A stretch of 64,000 nt of DNA from Punica granatum. Taxonomy: Eukaryota > Streptophyta > Magnoliopsida > Myrtales > Lythraceae. Under the pieces are notes generated by a model. It searched no databases, was not told the DNA's origin, and was given only the letters and a program-made list of their open reading frames with translations. Location of the stretch: positions 3,038,001-3,102,000 of the forward strand of contig NC_045132.1 in the NCBI RefSeq assembly GCF_007655135.1, written 5' to 3'. Shown here piece by piece: positions 11,957-23,500 of the stretch. The first letter of the stretch is position 1; each line of letters begins with the position of its first letter. The position numbers and the translations under genes were made by a program.

Positions 11957-12873
11957 TCAGATTCTATCCACCTTCAGATTCCACAAGAGGACAGAGTTCA
12001 GCTGGACGTTGGTCCCTGTCGATGCTGACAACCCTAAATGGCTGTACTGCTTCAAAACTCGACTTGTGTCCAAGTCTGCAGTCATCGCGGGCTTACTTGG
12101 CCTTGGCTTGGTTGGAGTGGAGTGGTCCTCGTCCACCATGTAGACCTCGAGATACTTACTAAACCCGTCATAGTGGACCCAGAAGTGGAAGAATCTTGTG
12201 CCATACAGAACCAACTGGAACTCGAAGTTCAATGGGGACACAGTCTGGTTCGACTGGATGCTGTTGATGTCAAGACCAATGTGATTTGAGTTGGGATCGA
12301 AATTCCTGCTTCAATGTGTCAAACTCAATAGCAATAAGGTGATTCTGTGGATCTCCGTCACTGTGATAGTTTGTCAACCCCAAGAATAGACTAGCACTCC
12401 CCATGGGAAGCTCTAGATCCGACACTACCACGAATGCTAAACCTTCTCCCCGAGCACTGTTGCCAATTTGGTATAGGTTGAACATAAAGGATGTGTTGAA
12501 CGAGGCGATTTTGACTCCGGTAGCTGAAGAATTGCCAGAACCTGCATCCAGATCTTTGTCCCACAACTTAAACCGGTAATAAAACATGGTCCTTCCCGTG
12601 CAGTTCTGCACCGAGATGTTTGCAAGGCACTCAGGCAAATTTGTTCATCGATAGACATCGGGAGTTAGTTGAATCGCGTATTACTAATGGTCGCAGGTTG
12701 GCATACCGCGAAGAAGAGGTAGTAGGAAATGGCCTGAACTGTTTATCGATTGTCTGCAGCAAGCCCTGCACCTGCTGCTTCGAGATCACTGGTAAGAGAA
12801 GCAAAAAAAAAGTTGCGAGTAAGCCAATTCTTCTTCCTGCAGGACCCATGATCTCAAAAAATGTTGCAGCCAT
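11957..12873 (-). pseudogene. Orphan L-type (legume) lectin domain of a receptor kinase, frameshifted
   Basis: Reads on the minus strand from an ATG at 12,873 with a hydrophobic signal peptide (RRIGLLATFFLLLLPVIS). A beta-lectin domain follows, with NISVQNCTGR glycosylation sites, GEGLAFVV and the legume lectin signature around IAIEFDTLKQEF/DPNSNHIGLDINS. The late strand ends WNLKVDRI with TGA at 11,957. Two frame changes are needed, near 12,630 and near 12,300 (an extra base in GAATTTCGATCCC). No transmembrane or kinase sequence follows downstream (lower coordinates). It is homologous to the lectin remnant of the array at 15-64 kb but clearly diverged from it. It could be a lectin-only pseudogene or the 5' part of a lost receptor kinase. 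Confidence 0.85.
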
Positions 12874-12944
12874 GGTTGCATATACTGGGGAAATATGAAT
12901 CAGACCACTCTCTGTGATGTCTTTCAGTCTTCCCTTGAACATAT

Positions 12945-14590
12945 ACTAAAAGAAAACATATATTAATTGTACATGATATTTCAATATATTGATTATGCAT
13001 ATACATACAAAAATAATATAATCATTGAAGAAAACCAATATTTTTGCGCTCAGGCTCTCGCCTCCCTGTATACCGAAAAGAACAAGCAAAATATTCCTTC
13101 AGCTCCAATTGCTGGGAACTTTAATATTCATTGTTGATTTGCTATATATAAAAGCATTGGTATGTATCACGTGGTTTTTCAAATTCCATGTTAATGAGAC
13201 ATCTCATTAAATATTTTTCTTTTCTATTTCTCTTTGTGAACCAGGATGGCCCCCGGCCTAAAAGGAAATAGAAGTGAGATTGAAGTAGAATATTAAAAAA
13301 ACTTTAGGAGTCTGTCTGGTTCAAATTCTAGAATAGGAAACAGAATTGGAATGGGATGGAACAGAAGAAATGGAATGACAATCATTTTGTTCGTTCGGTT
13401 TAGATTGGGATAGGAATTGAATACCCTTTGTTACTTTTCAATTAAATTAATCTTGGAATTTGTTAGTTTTGAGTTGAGAGTGAGTGTTGGTGCCCAAATT
13501 TAAGTACATTTTTGAAGATAATCTTTTTGCAAGTACTTTTGAGAATTAAAGTTGGTTTTCTGAAGCTTGATCAACTTTGATCGTGAGAGATATTTGTGTG
13601 TTGATTTCCAAGATATTTCAAATGTTTCCTTAGGTAAGTGTGTAGTTATTGCCTCGAGTAAGTCTATAAACAGAGGACTAGGGATTTCATTTATGGTGTG
13701 TCCTCAAATGTATACTTGTGAGTGAGTAGAATCCGTATCTTACAATACACAAGTCTCGTCCCTTCCATATTATCTCCGCCAGTATTAGTCGTGCGATCTT
13801 GGTCTAGTTCCATGTGATTTAGTTTGGGTCAAGATCGCTGAGGAAAGGAGCTTGGTTTCTCTAAATATGGAACTAAATGGTCGTATATTTGCACCTAGCA
13901 TGGAGCTGTTGAGCTAGTAAAATTAAAAGATATGCAATAGTGCAAGGAGTCTTTTTCTCTTTGGAGAGGAATTGTGGTATTGGGGGCTGAAATAACCCTA
14001 CTACTTCGAGGACAATGCCAAGGATACTAACGCGTTGAAGTAATGGAAGTAGAGAAACACCAAGGCAGAATGTGAAGGCATTTGGACCTGAAAGACTCAA
14101 AGAAACTCGAGAAAGGAGGATGAATTTCGATTGAAAAGTGAGGAAGAAAGGATTTGGAGAGCTGGTTCGTAATCCGCACTGTTATGACGCAGAGTTTATC
14201 TTGAAGAGGGTTATATCTCCAGGTGTACTCGCAGTGTATATATATTTGCTACCTCGTGCGGCGAACCTTGGACGAGCTCTTTAATAAGAAAAATGACATT
14301 CGGTTGCAGATGCTCGAGAATAAATTATCGAGTGCAAAACATGGAGAGTCTTCAATTTCGCATTAATTTCTAAAGGGGAAAAATTTGTGCTCGGAAATTA
14401 CTCTCCTTAATTCAGATGAACCAATCAATTCCTGAAGCGCGGATGAGGCTGCATATATCATTTGGGGATTCCGTCCCAAATATATCACATTCATCACATC
14501 TATTTAAGGATAAGCTCAACAACCGTCCTTGGAATAGTTTGGAGATCTCGTCTTCAAAGGAGACATTGGTGAAACAAATGGCTGCATTAA
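12945..14590. other. Intergenic, possible solo-LTR remnant
   Basis: No supported gene. A segment beginning TGTTGGTGCCCAAATTTAAG (about 13,487) with a TATAAA-like box near 13,665 has the look of a retrotransposon LTR, but I see neither its partner nor a primer binding site. The stretch 13,310-13,450 has the repetitive GGAATTGAAT style of small transposon ends. Both calls are weak. Confidence 0.3.
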
Positions 14591-16704
14591 AGATGAAGGA
14601 AGAGTTTTCAAGGGAAAGCCGTGGTGTCCGGTTCAGGAAACGAAGAGGATGTTGTTGCAGATTCCTCTAAGGTGCGAAGAAGTAGAAGTGCTACCGGTGT
14701 CACAAACTTGGGCACAATAAAAAGATATTGCCAATTAAGAAAACTTGAAAAATTCTAACATTATCGGGGAAAATTACACCAGAGGTACAATCCTTTCTAA
14801 GGTGTAAGAGTTTGATGAAGATCAAACACGAAACCACTTGATTCCGAATCGGTAACTTGTGATATTGCACTAAACACCAATTGACACTTTATATTACGAT
14901 CTATGAATGAGAATTAATTTTAGTAAATAGACAAATGAAAGACAATACTTAATGACTATTTTTGACTGTACAATATTTCTTGTACATCCCCTCATGCAAA
15001 ATCTAAAATAAATCGAAAAAATCCAAATATTAAAGAGAAAAACGAAAAGAAAGGGAAGAAATAAACAAAAATGAGGCCGATTGTACAAACAATCCTCGGC
15101 CTGCCGCTGCCCAAAATAGACTAGGAAAATTACCAAACCAAAAAAGGAAAGGACAACAAGAAATTTTTTTAAAAAAAGAGCAAGAAATTAATTAACATTT
15201 TCGAAATTTCAATTATATAGGGAAAAAAAGAGCTCAGAATTCCTTGCGGGGCAGTTCATGCGAAGGAGCTGTCACTGTACCCGGCGAAGTTCTCTCGCTG
15301 CGTCTAACCTGACCCAAATGCTGATGACGTGATCGGGGTCGTGTCGGTGGTGTCCCCGTTGATGTTCAGTGGGCCCATTGACGGCCACACGAACTGAGGC
15401 TTGAATGGCTAGACCTGTGGCGGCGGCACCAAACTGGACAAGATTTGAACGATCTCCTGAGTCTCTAGCCTCTCGCTAGCCATTGGGTGGGAGCAGGCCA
15501 GGCTAAGGAGCAGAAGCCTCTGTGCCTCCTCAGCAACACAATCGCCGCCCAGCAGCCCGTCCACTGCCTCCATTAGCTGCCCGTCCACTGCCTCCAGTAG
15601 CCGCCTGTCACGGTGAAGGTACCAAACCCAGTCCACAAGGAGTTGGAAATCACCGATCTTGGTCCAGGGCCTTTGGCCACAAATCACCTGATACATGCAC
15701 ATAATCTTTTATTCATCCTTTTTGTCGGTTCTATATATATATTTAGGATATGCATGTATATTGATACAGTAATAGTTTAATCTTTTGATAATATAGCACA
15801 TAGGCTATGGACGTACCTCCAGAATCACTACCCCGAAGCCGTAGATGTCCGATTCTCTTGAGGCCTTGCCAGTGTGAAGGCACTCGGGGGCAATGTATCC
15901 GAATGTGCCGGGTACACTATCAAGCTCAGCATAAGATGTCTTCCCATTGTCAATTGCACGGGCAAGGCCAAAATCGCCGAGTCGGGCATTGAATTCACCG
16001 TCGAGCATGATATTACTGGCCTTGAGGTTGCGGTGGAGGACCTTCTGGTCATGCTCATTGTGAAGGTAGTGGAGGGCCAATGCGACATCGGATAAGATCT
16101 TATACCTAAGGTTCCAGCCCAGAGCCGCCTTCTCTGGCGGGCATAAGATATGGGCTTCGAGGCTCCCGGGCATGTAATGGTACACCAACAACAACATCCC
16201 GTTTTTGTGGCACCATCCTAATTCAAAAAACGTTGAAAGATGTCAAAACTTCTCAATTCTAATTACGATTAAATTGTCTTTAGATAAATTTTTAATCTGA
16301 ACAAATTTAAATTATAATTCAAGAAAATATTCAATTTTGTAAACATACAAATTACCACTCACCAAGTAGCATTATTATAAAATAAAGAGTTTTAGTGCAG
16401 TAATATTGAATTATTTTTTTACTCTATCCAACAGTATGAAAAATCTCATGATATATGTAATGATAAGAGATAGAGGTTTTAATTGAGCAATATTGCCCTT
16501 CATACATAATTAAGAAATTCTGGTTCAATTTTTACCAATACAAATCCGAATGCTTATATTTCTTATTTTTCTCATTGCGCTAGGCTTGTAGGCTTTTTTT
16601 TTTTTTATAATCGAAAACAAAATACAATAACAATAATTAGAGACAAATCATGGCCCATGGCCCATCACTGCAAGGCAACAATTAATTTTTGTTTTTTCTT
16701 TGGT

Positions 16705-16705
<1 letters not shown>

Positions 16706-16737
<32 letters not shown>
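16706..16737. repeat. (TAA)n microsatellite
   Basis: About ten TAA units in intron 1 of unit A. The equivalent places in units B (about 22,663) and F (about 58,711) have only about four units, so the tract expanded after the unit duplications. Confidence 0.9.
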
Positions 16738-17458
16738 TCTTTTTCTATAGTTTTCTATTTTGGCTTACATCTTCTGTCGATGCAATGGGTTGATGTCAGA
16801 AATTTTGAATTCTTCAAAATTGACTAATTGGAAGGCAATGCATGTGCTAAGATTCCCTATCATCAAGCAAACAATTGGACTTTATGAAGAGAACAAAAAT
16901 AAATATCAATAAATCAATAAACATAAAATAAGGTGTTATAATTATATGCATGGGATTTAATCTCCTGCGACATTGCCATACATTAAGTACATCATTGCCC
17001 TTACAATCATTCCAGATCTGGCGTTGGACCCGTATATATTTACCTACCTATGATCGCTTTTTTTTTTTTTTTATATAAAGAAGATTTATAGGCTTATTAA
17101 ATAATATAAAAGAAGAAATAAAATAGTATGTAAGTCTCACGGACGGGACTTCTTGATTTTGATTTCGAGTCGGAATCTCTTGCTTTCAAATTGGTATGTC
17201 CTGAAACATTCTTTTAATTATAGGAATCGGTAATAGTCTGGGTGATATTTGTGCGGCAAAATTTATTTGAGATTTTCAGCATTAGATGGCCTGACTTTTA
17301 TATAATACTAAGTCGTTATATAACTACATTTTAAATTTGTTTAAGATAACGACTACATCTTGAACTTATATTAATATATGGATAAGCTCAACATTTCAGA
17401 TCAGAAAAGCCAAATACATATTACGTGGATAAGCTCAAGATTAAGAAATCAGAAACTC

Positions 17459-17730
17459 ATGGTGTGTTTGGTTTTAGAGTTTGGTAGAATTGAGTTTTGA
17501 TTTTAATTGTGTTGTAATGATTGTGTTGTTGAATTATGAGGAAAAAGTAATGAATAGTTGAGAGAATTTAGTATTAAAAATTGAATTGAGTATAATGAAG
17601 TTTATGTATGAGGCCCATCTTTTTGACTTTGAAGAGTTAATTTTTGTTGTGTAGCGAATAGAGTTAAAATTAGAGTTAAAATCTTAAAATCTGATTGTGA
17701 AATCAAATGAGTGGACCATTACAATAATTA
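17459..17730. mobile_element. MITE-like insert in intron 1 of unit A
   Basis: Begins GGTGTGTTTGGTTTTAGAG and matches the reverse complement of the 11,448-11,770 element for about 150 bp (landmarks GTAATGAATAGTTGAGAGAA, TAAAAATTGAATTGAG). Missing from the corresponding place in unit B (about 23,350). The right end is not clearly defined. Confidence 0.6.
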
Positions 17731-18119
17731 AAATGCGTAAAGGACGGTGGGCCATTAGTTTGTATTTTCTCTTACATTATTTGCTTTTGCTAATATGTTA
17801 TATGATTTTATGTCGTCTCTTGTTGAAATTTAGTTAGTTATATAACTTCATTTTTTAAGTATGTTTAAGTCAATGGCCAAAAAAAGTACTTTTAAGTAAG
17901 GGATAAGGAAGAGGTCAGAAAAAAAGGAGGATAAAGTCAAGATTTCATAAGTTAAATTTCAAAACTTATAGAAGAAAATATTAGGCAGCTTCATATTCAA
18001 TAATTTTCAATTTAAATTATCGAATTTTCTCCCATATTGAGAGAGTCAGCAGTCCTAGAAGGTCAACATTTTCTTCCAAAATACTACAAAGTTATTTGTA
18101 GTTGTAGCTCTTTTAGCCA

Positions 18120-18230
18120 ATGATATATATGTATATATGGACACATATATGTGTATACATATATATGTATACACATATATTTGTGCATATATATGTATAT
18201 GTACATGTATATACATAATATTTAGATACA
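18120..18230. repeat. Alternating TATG/TACA tract
   Basis: About 100 bp of near-perfect alternating purine-pyrimidine sequence (ATATATGTATA, ACACATATATGTG) with many small palindromes. Unit B has only a short version near 23,765. Confidence 0.8.
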
Positions 18231-20502
18231 TATTAAGCATGTGCATTATGAGACTTCATTTAATATAATTTACTATTCCTATCGCAATATACTTTCCTGT
18301 GATAAAATTTCAGTATAATTTGTTATAACATACAAAATTTCTTATAGTATAAATATAATTTTATGTAAGATTGATAGCATAAAAGATCAACTTTTGCACT
18401 CAATCGAAAACCAATCTCGGATTCCCATCATATAAATCGTACTTCCATATAATTGCTAACAATTGCAACGAGCTTTCTCATTTTATGAAAATTTTGTTGT
18501 TTGAGAAGCGAAATAGCATAAATATCTTGAAAAGCAATTTATGAAAACTGCATTTTTTTAATGAAAAATTCGATAATCTACCGATCAGGACACTGAAGAG
18601 AGCAGGGTCGGCTGTCCTGCTCGCTTCAGACCACCCCAACCCATGGCAAGGTTGCCGGAGGCCCGGATCTTTGAAGGGTTGGGGCCACTCGCCACAAACC
18701 CTTTTCAAGTGAAAGAGCATTTTCCAGCTCTTGGATACCATACCACTAAAAAGTATCCTTTGCCGGCTCAACTTCAATAAGCTCACCAATCCAACCTTAT
18801 GAGTATAATCCAATCATATTTACCCTTTAATCAATGTCTCTAGATCTTTTCTACCCAGTAGACTTCAAATGTTTCGAATTAATCTAAATCAATAGGCCTT
18901 AAATGTTCATGTTTAGTTTTTGTCATGATTATATGTAAAACAAACACAATTGCACACGAAATGACAAGAAAAAGACTCATTCTATAAAACATATTGGACT
19001 CACCGAGCAATTAGACGAGGTGCTTGTGCCGGAGCCGGTTGATGATGGTGAGTTCTGCCAGGAAATCATCCTTGCTCTTGATCTTGTCCCTGTTGAATTT
19101 CTTCACAGCAATCTCCAAGTTGTTCTCCTTAGGCAGCAGCGTGTCTTTGTAGACCACACCGAAGCCGCCTTCCCCAAGCCTCTGCTTGTCGTCAAAGTTG
19201 TTTGTCCCCTTCTTCAACTCCTTAAAGCTGAACTCCCTCGGAGTCTCGGGAAAGCTCTTCAGAGCACCCAGTATGTTAGGGTCGTTGGCGGCAACCTGCC
19301 TCCGGTGCATGGCCACGCCCCAACACCCGACTCCCAGTATCACCAAGGCTGCAGGCAACCCGATGCCCAGCGCCAGGATTATCCCGAGTTTATTGTCCTT
19401 GGTGAGATTTTCTACAGTTAGATTCCATGCTAGGACGCAGTTTAGCTCGACGTAGGTCCCGGTCGAGGCTGCAAATCCGAAGTAGGATTCATCCTTCACC
19501 ACTTGGCTTATGTCCAGATCTGCAGACATCACCGGCTCACTTGGCATGGGCTTGGTCAATGAGACATCGGATAAGATCTTATACCTAAGGTTCCAGCCCA
19601 GAGCCCCCTTCTCTGACGGGCAGAAGATACGGGCGTCGAGGCTCCCGTTGGGCATGTAATGGTACGCCAACATCAACATCCCATTTTTGTGGCACCATCC
19701 CAATTCAAAAAACAATAAAACATGTCAAAACTTCTCAATTCTAGTTACGATTAAATTGTCTTTAGATAAATTTCTAATCTCAAAAAATTTGAATCATAAT
19801 TCAAGAAAATATTAAGTTTTGTAAACATTTAAATTACCAGTCACCAAAAAGCATTATTATAAAATAAAGAGTTTTAGTGCGGTAATACTGAATTATTTTC
19901 TTTCTCTATCCAACAGTATAAAAATTTGGGCACAATACTGAAGTAGAAGTGGTATCGGTGTCGCAAACTTGGGCACAATAAAAAAAAATATTGCCAATTA
20001 AGAAAACTTGAAAAATTTCAACATTGTCGGGAAAATTACACCAGTGGTACACAACCTTTCTAAAGTGAAAGAGTTTGTTTAAGATCAAACTCGAAACCAC
20101 TTGATTCCGAATTGGTAACTTGTGATATTGCACTAAACACCATTTGACACTTTATATTATGACGCGTGAATGATAACTAATTTTAGTTAATAGGCACATT
20201 AAAGGCAATACTCATTCTTGTACATCCCCTCATGCAAAATCTAAAATAAACCGAAAAAATCCAAATATTAAAGAGAAAAACGAAAAGAAAGGGAAGAAAT
20301 AAACAAAAATGAGGCTGATTGTACAAACAATCCTTGGTTGCCTACCGCTGCCCAAAATAGACTAGGAAAATTAGCAAACCAAAAAAGGAAAGAACAACCA
20401 GAAATTTTTTAAAAAAAAGAGTGAGAAATTAATTAATTAATTTACATTTTCGAAATTTCAATTATATTCCCTGGGGGAGCTTAGAATTCCTTGCGGAGCA
20501 GT

Positions 20503-23500
20503 TCACGCGAAGGAGCTGTCACTGTACCTGGCGAAGCTCTCTCGCTGCGTCCAACCCGACCCAAATGCCGATGACGTGATCGGGGTCGTGTCGGTGGTGT
20601 CCCCGTCGATGTTCAGCGGGCCCATTGACGGCCACACGAATGGAGGCTTGAATGGCGGGACTGTGGCGGCGGCACCGAGCCGGACAGGATTTGAACGATC
20701 GCCTGAGTCTTGGGCCTCTCGCTAGCAATTGGGTGGGAGCAGGCTAGGCCAAGGAACAAAAGCCTCTATGCCTCCTCAGCAACATAATTACCGCCCAGCC
20801 GCCCATCCACTGCCTCCAGCAGTCGCCTGTCACGATGAAGGTAGCAGACCCAGTCCACTAGGAGCTGGAAATCACCGATCTTGGTCCAGGCCACAAATTA
20901 CTTGATACATGCACATAATCTTTCATTCATCTTTGGGAAGGTAACATAGTCTTTTTGTCGGTTGGATATTGTTTTTGGTGAATATCGGTTGTATATTTAG
21001 GATATGCATGTATATTGATACAATAATAGTTTAATCTTTCGATAATATAGCATATAGTCTATCACTACCAGAAATTTTGTATGTTGTGACGAATTTTATT
21101 GCTACTAAAGAAATTTTATCACAAGAAAAGTATATTGAGATAAGAATTTTGAATTATATTAAATAAAGTCTCATAATGCGCATACTTAATATGTATGTAG
21201 ATACATATATTTTTATATATATACACATATCATCAGTATTATGTGAGTGCGAAAGTAAAGTATTCCCATAATAACTAATATATATGTATATACATCCCTA
21301 ATGTGCATGAATATACATACTTAATCTGTATATTGTGATAAGAATGTCAAATTATACTAAATAAAGTCTCATAGTGTACATACTTAATATGTATGTAGAT
21401 ACATAGATATTTATATGTGTACACTATCTTCAATATTGTGTGAGCGCCATAAATCAAGTATTCCCATAATAATGAACATATATATATATATATATATACA
21501 TATTTTCATATATTGTGACACATTATATAACGTTTTCATTGAGAAAATAAATTTATCATCATGAATTATAAAGTATTGTGACCAAACATTTTTTTGTCAC
21601 GATATACTTATTAGGACGAGCTTATTTTGCAAGACTCGTAACAAGTTATCCGCTATTTCATGGCAACAAAATTTTATCTGTTATTGTGTATGGACATACC
21701 TCCAGAATCATTGCCCCGAAGCCGTAGACGTCTGATTCTCTTGAGGCCTTGCTGGTGTGGAGGCACTCGGGGGCAATGTATCCGAATGTGCCGGGTACAC
21801 CATCAAGCTCAACATAAGATGTCTTCCCATTGTCAATTGCACGGGCAAGTCCAAAATCGCCGAGCCGGGCATTGAATTCACCGTCGAGCATGATATTACT
21901 TGCCTTGAGGTCGCGGTGGAGGACTTTCTGGTCATACTCGTTGTGAAGGTAGTGGAGGGCCAATGAGACATTGGATAAGATCTTATACCTAAGGTTCCAG
22001 CCCAGAGCCGCCTTCTCCAGCGGGCAGAAGATATGGGCGTCGAGGCTCCCGTTGGGCATGTAATGGTACACCAACAACAACATCCCATTTTTGTGGCACC
22101 ATCCTAATTAAAAAAGATATTAAAACATGTCAAAACTTCTCAATTCTAGTTACGATTAAATTGTCTTTAGATAAATTTTTAATCTCAACAAATTTAAATC
22201 ATAATTCAAGAAAATATTCAGTTTTGTAAACATATAAATTACCACTCACCGAGAAGCATTATTATAAAATAAAGAGTTTTAGTGCAGTAACACTGAATTA
22301 TTTTTTTACTCTATTCAACAGTATAAAAATCTAATTTGAACAAGTAGAAAAGAACTGAAGAAAATTGTCAAAAAAATATTCGATTTCACAAAAATGTTAG
22401 TCACTTCTCATGATATATGTAATGATAAGAGAGAGAGGTTTCAATTAAGCAATATTGCCCTTGATACATAACTAAGAAATTCTAATTCACCTTTTACCCA
22501 TACAAATTCGAATGCTTTTATTTCTTAATTTTCTCATTGAGCGAGGCTTGTAGGCTTTTTTATAATTGAAAAGAAAATACAATAACAATAATCAGAGACA
22601 AATCATGTCCTGTGGCCCATCACTGCAAGCCAATAATTAATTTTTGTTTTTTTCTTTGGTGTAATAATAATAATATCTTCTTTTCTATACTTTTCTATTT
22701 TGGCTAACATCTTCTGGCCATGCATGTGCTAAGATTCCTTATCATCAAGCAAACAATTGGACTTTATGAAGAAAACAAAAATAAATATCAATAAATTAAT
22801 AAACATAAATAAGGTTGTTATAATTATATGCATGGGATTTAATCTCCTGCGACATTGCCATACATTAAGTACATCATTGCCCTTGCAATCATCCTAGATC
22901 TGGCGGTGGACCCATATATATTTACCTGCCTATAATCTTTTTTTTTTCTTTTTTTTTGTTATAAAGGAGATTTATGGACTTATTAAATAACATAAAAGAA
23001 GAAATAAAAAAGCATGTAAATTCCACGAACAAGGATAGAATCCATGAACTTCTTGATTTTGATTTAGAGTCGGAATCTCTTGCTTTCAAGTTGGTACCTC
23101 CCGAAACATTTTTTTAATTAGGAATTGGTAACAGTCTGTGTGATATTCGTGAGGCAAAATTTATTTGAGATTTTCAGCATTAGGTGGCATGACTTTTATA
23201 TAGTACTAAGTCGTTATATAATGGCATTTTAAATTTGTTTAAGATAACGACTAAATCTTGAACGTATTTTAGTATATGGATAAGCTCAACATTTCGGATA
23301 AGAAAAGCCAAATATATATTACGTAATACAAGATTAAATCAGAAACTCAATGTTTCTTTTCCAATTTACAATAATTAAAATGCGTATAAGGACGGTGGGC
23401 CATTAATTTGTAATTTCTCTTACATTATTTGCTTTTGCTAATATATTATATGATTTTATGTTGTGTCTTTTTGAAATTTAATTAGTTATGTAACTTCATT

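Larger units (their letters stand above)
16218..19003 (-). other. Intron 1 of unit A
   Basis: AT-rich, 2.8 kb, from the GTGAGT donor after HLVQLLG (18,996-19,003) to the ATTAG acceptor before GWCHKNG. It holds the TAA microsatellite, a MITE-like insert, an alternating purine-pyrimidine tract and a less AT-rich block at 18,480-18,813. That block is also present in units B and D but with frame-changing indels, so it is not coding. Confidence 0.7.
15256..19699 (-). pseudogene. LecRK-S.5-like receptor kinase, unit A (pseudogene)
   Basis: Plasma-membrane lectin receptor kinase remains. Exons on the minus strand: 19,699-19,004 (chimeric head, end of lectin domain, transmembrane helix LGIILALGIGLPAALVILGV, P-loop GEGGFGVVY, lysine IAVKKF), 16,217-15,817 (HRNLKASN, DFGLAR, APE) and 15,687-15,256 (GQRPWTK to YSDSSFA). 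Defects: a TAA stop at 19,011-19,013 in HLVQLLG; the catalytic Asp of HRD is Asn; TAG stops at 15,409-15,411 and 15,304-15,306; a 24 bp in-frame duplication gives LMEAVDG twice. The lectin domain and signal peptide are missing, replaced by part of the central kinase exon. Intron 2 is only about 129 bp because the CACTA insertion seen in other units is absent. Confidence 0.88.

Noticed and set aside
15522..16095. Plus-strand open frames opposite the LecRK exons
   Set aside because: Antisense shadows of the kinase exons; the same antisense frames recur at every unit and change with its indels.
18478..18813. Minus-strand frame of 111 codons in LecRK intron 1, present in several units
   Set aside because: The copy near 24.1 kb has a 1 bp difference that changes the frame, and unit D (36.2-36.5 kb) has a further internal deletion; no splice sites or known domain, so a conserved intronic block rather than an exon.
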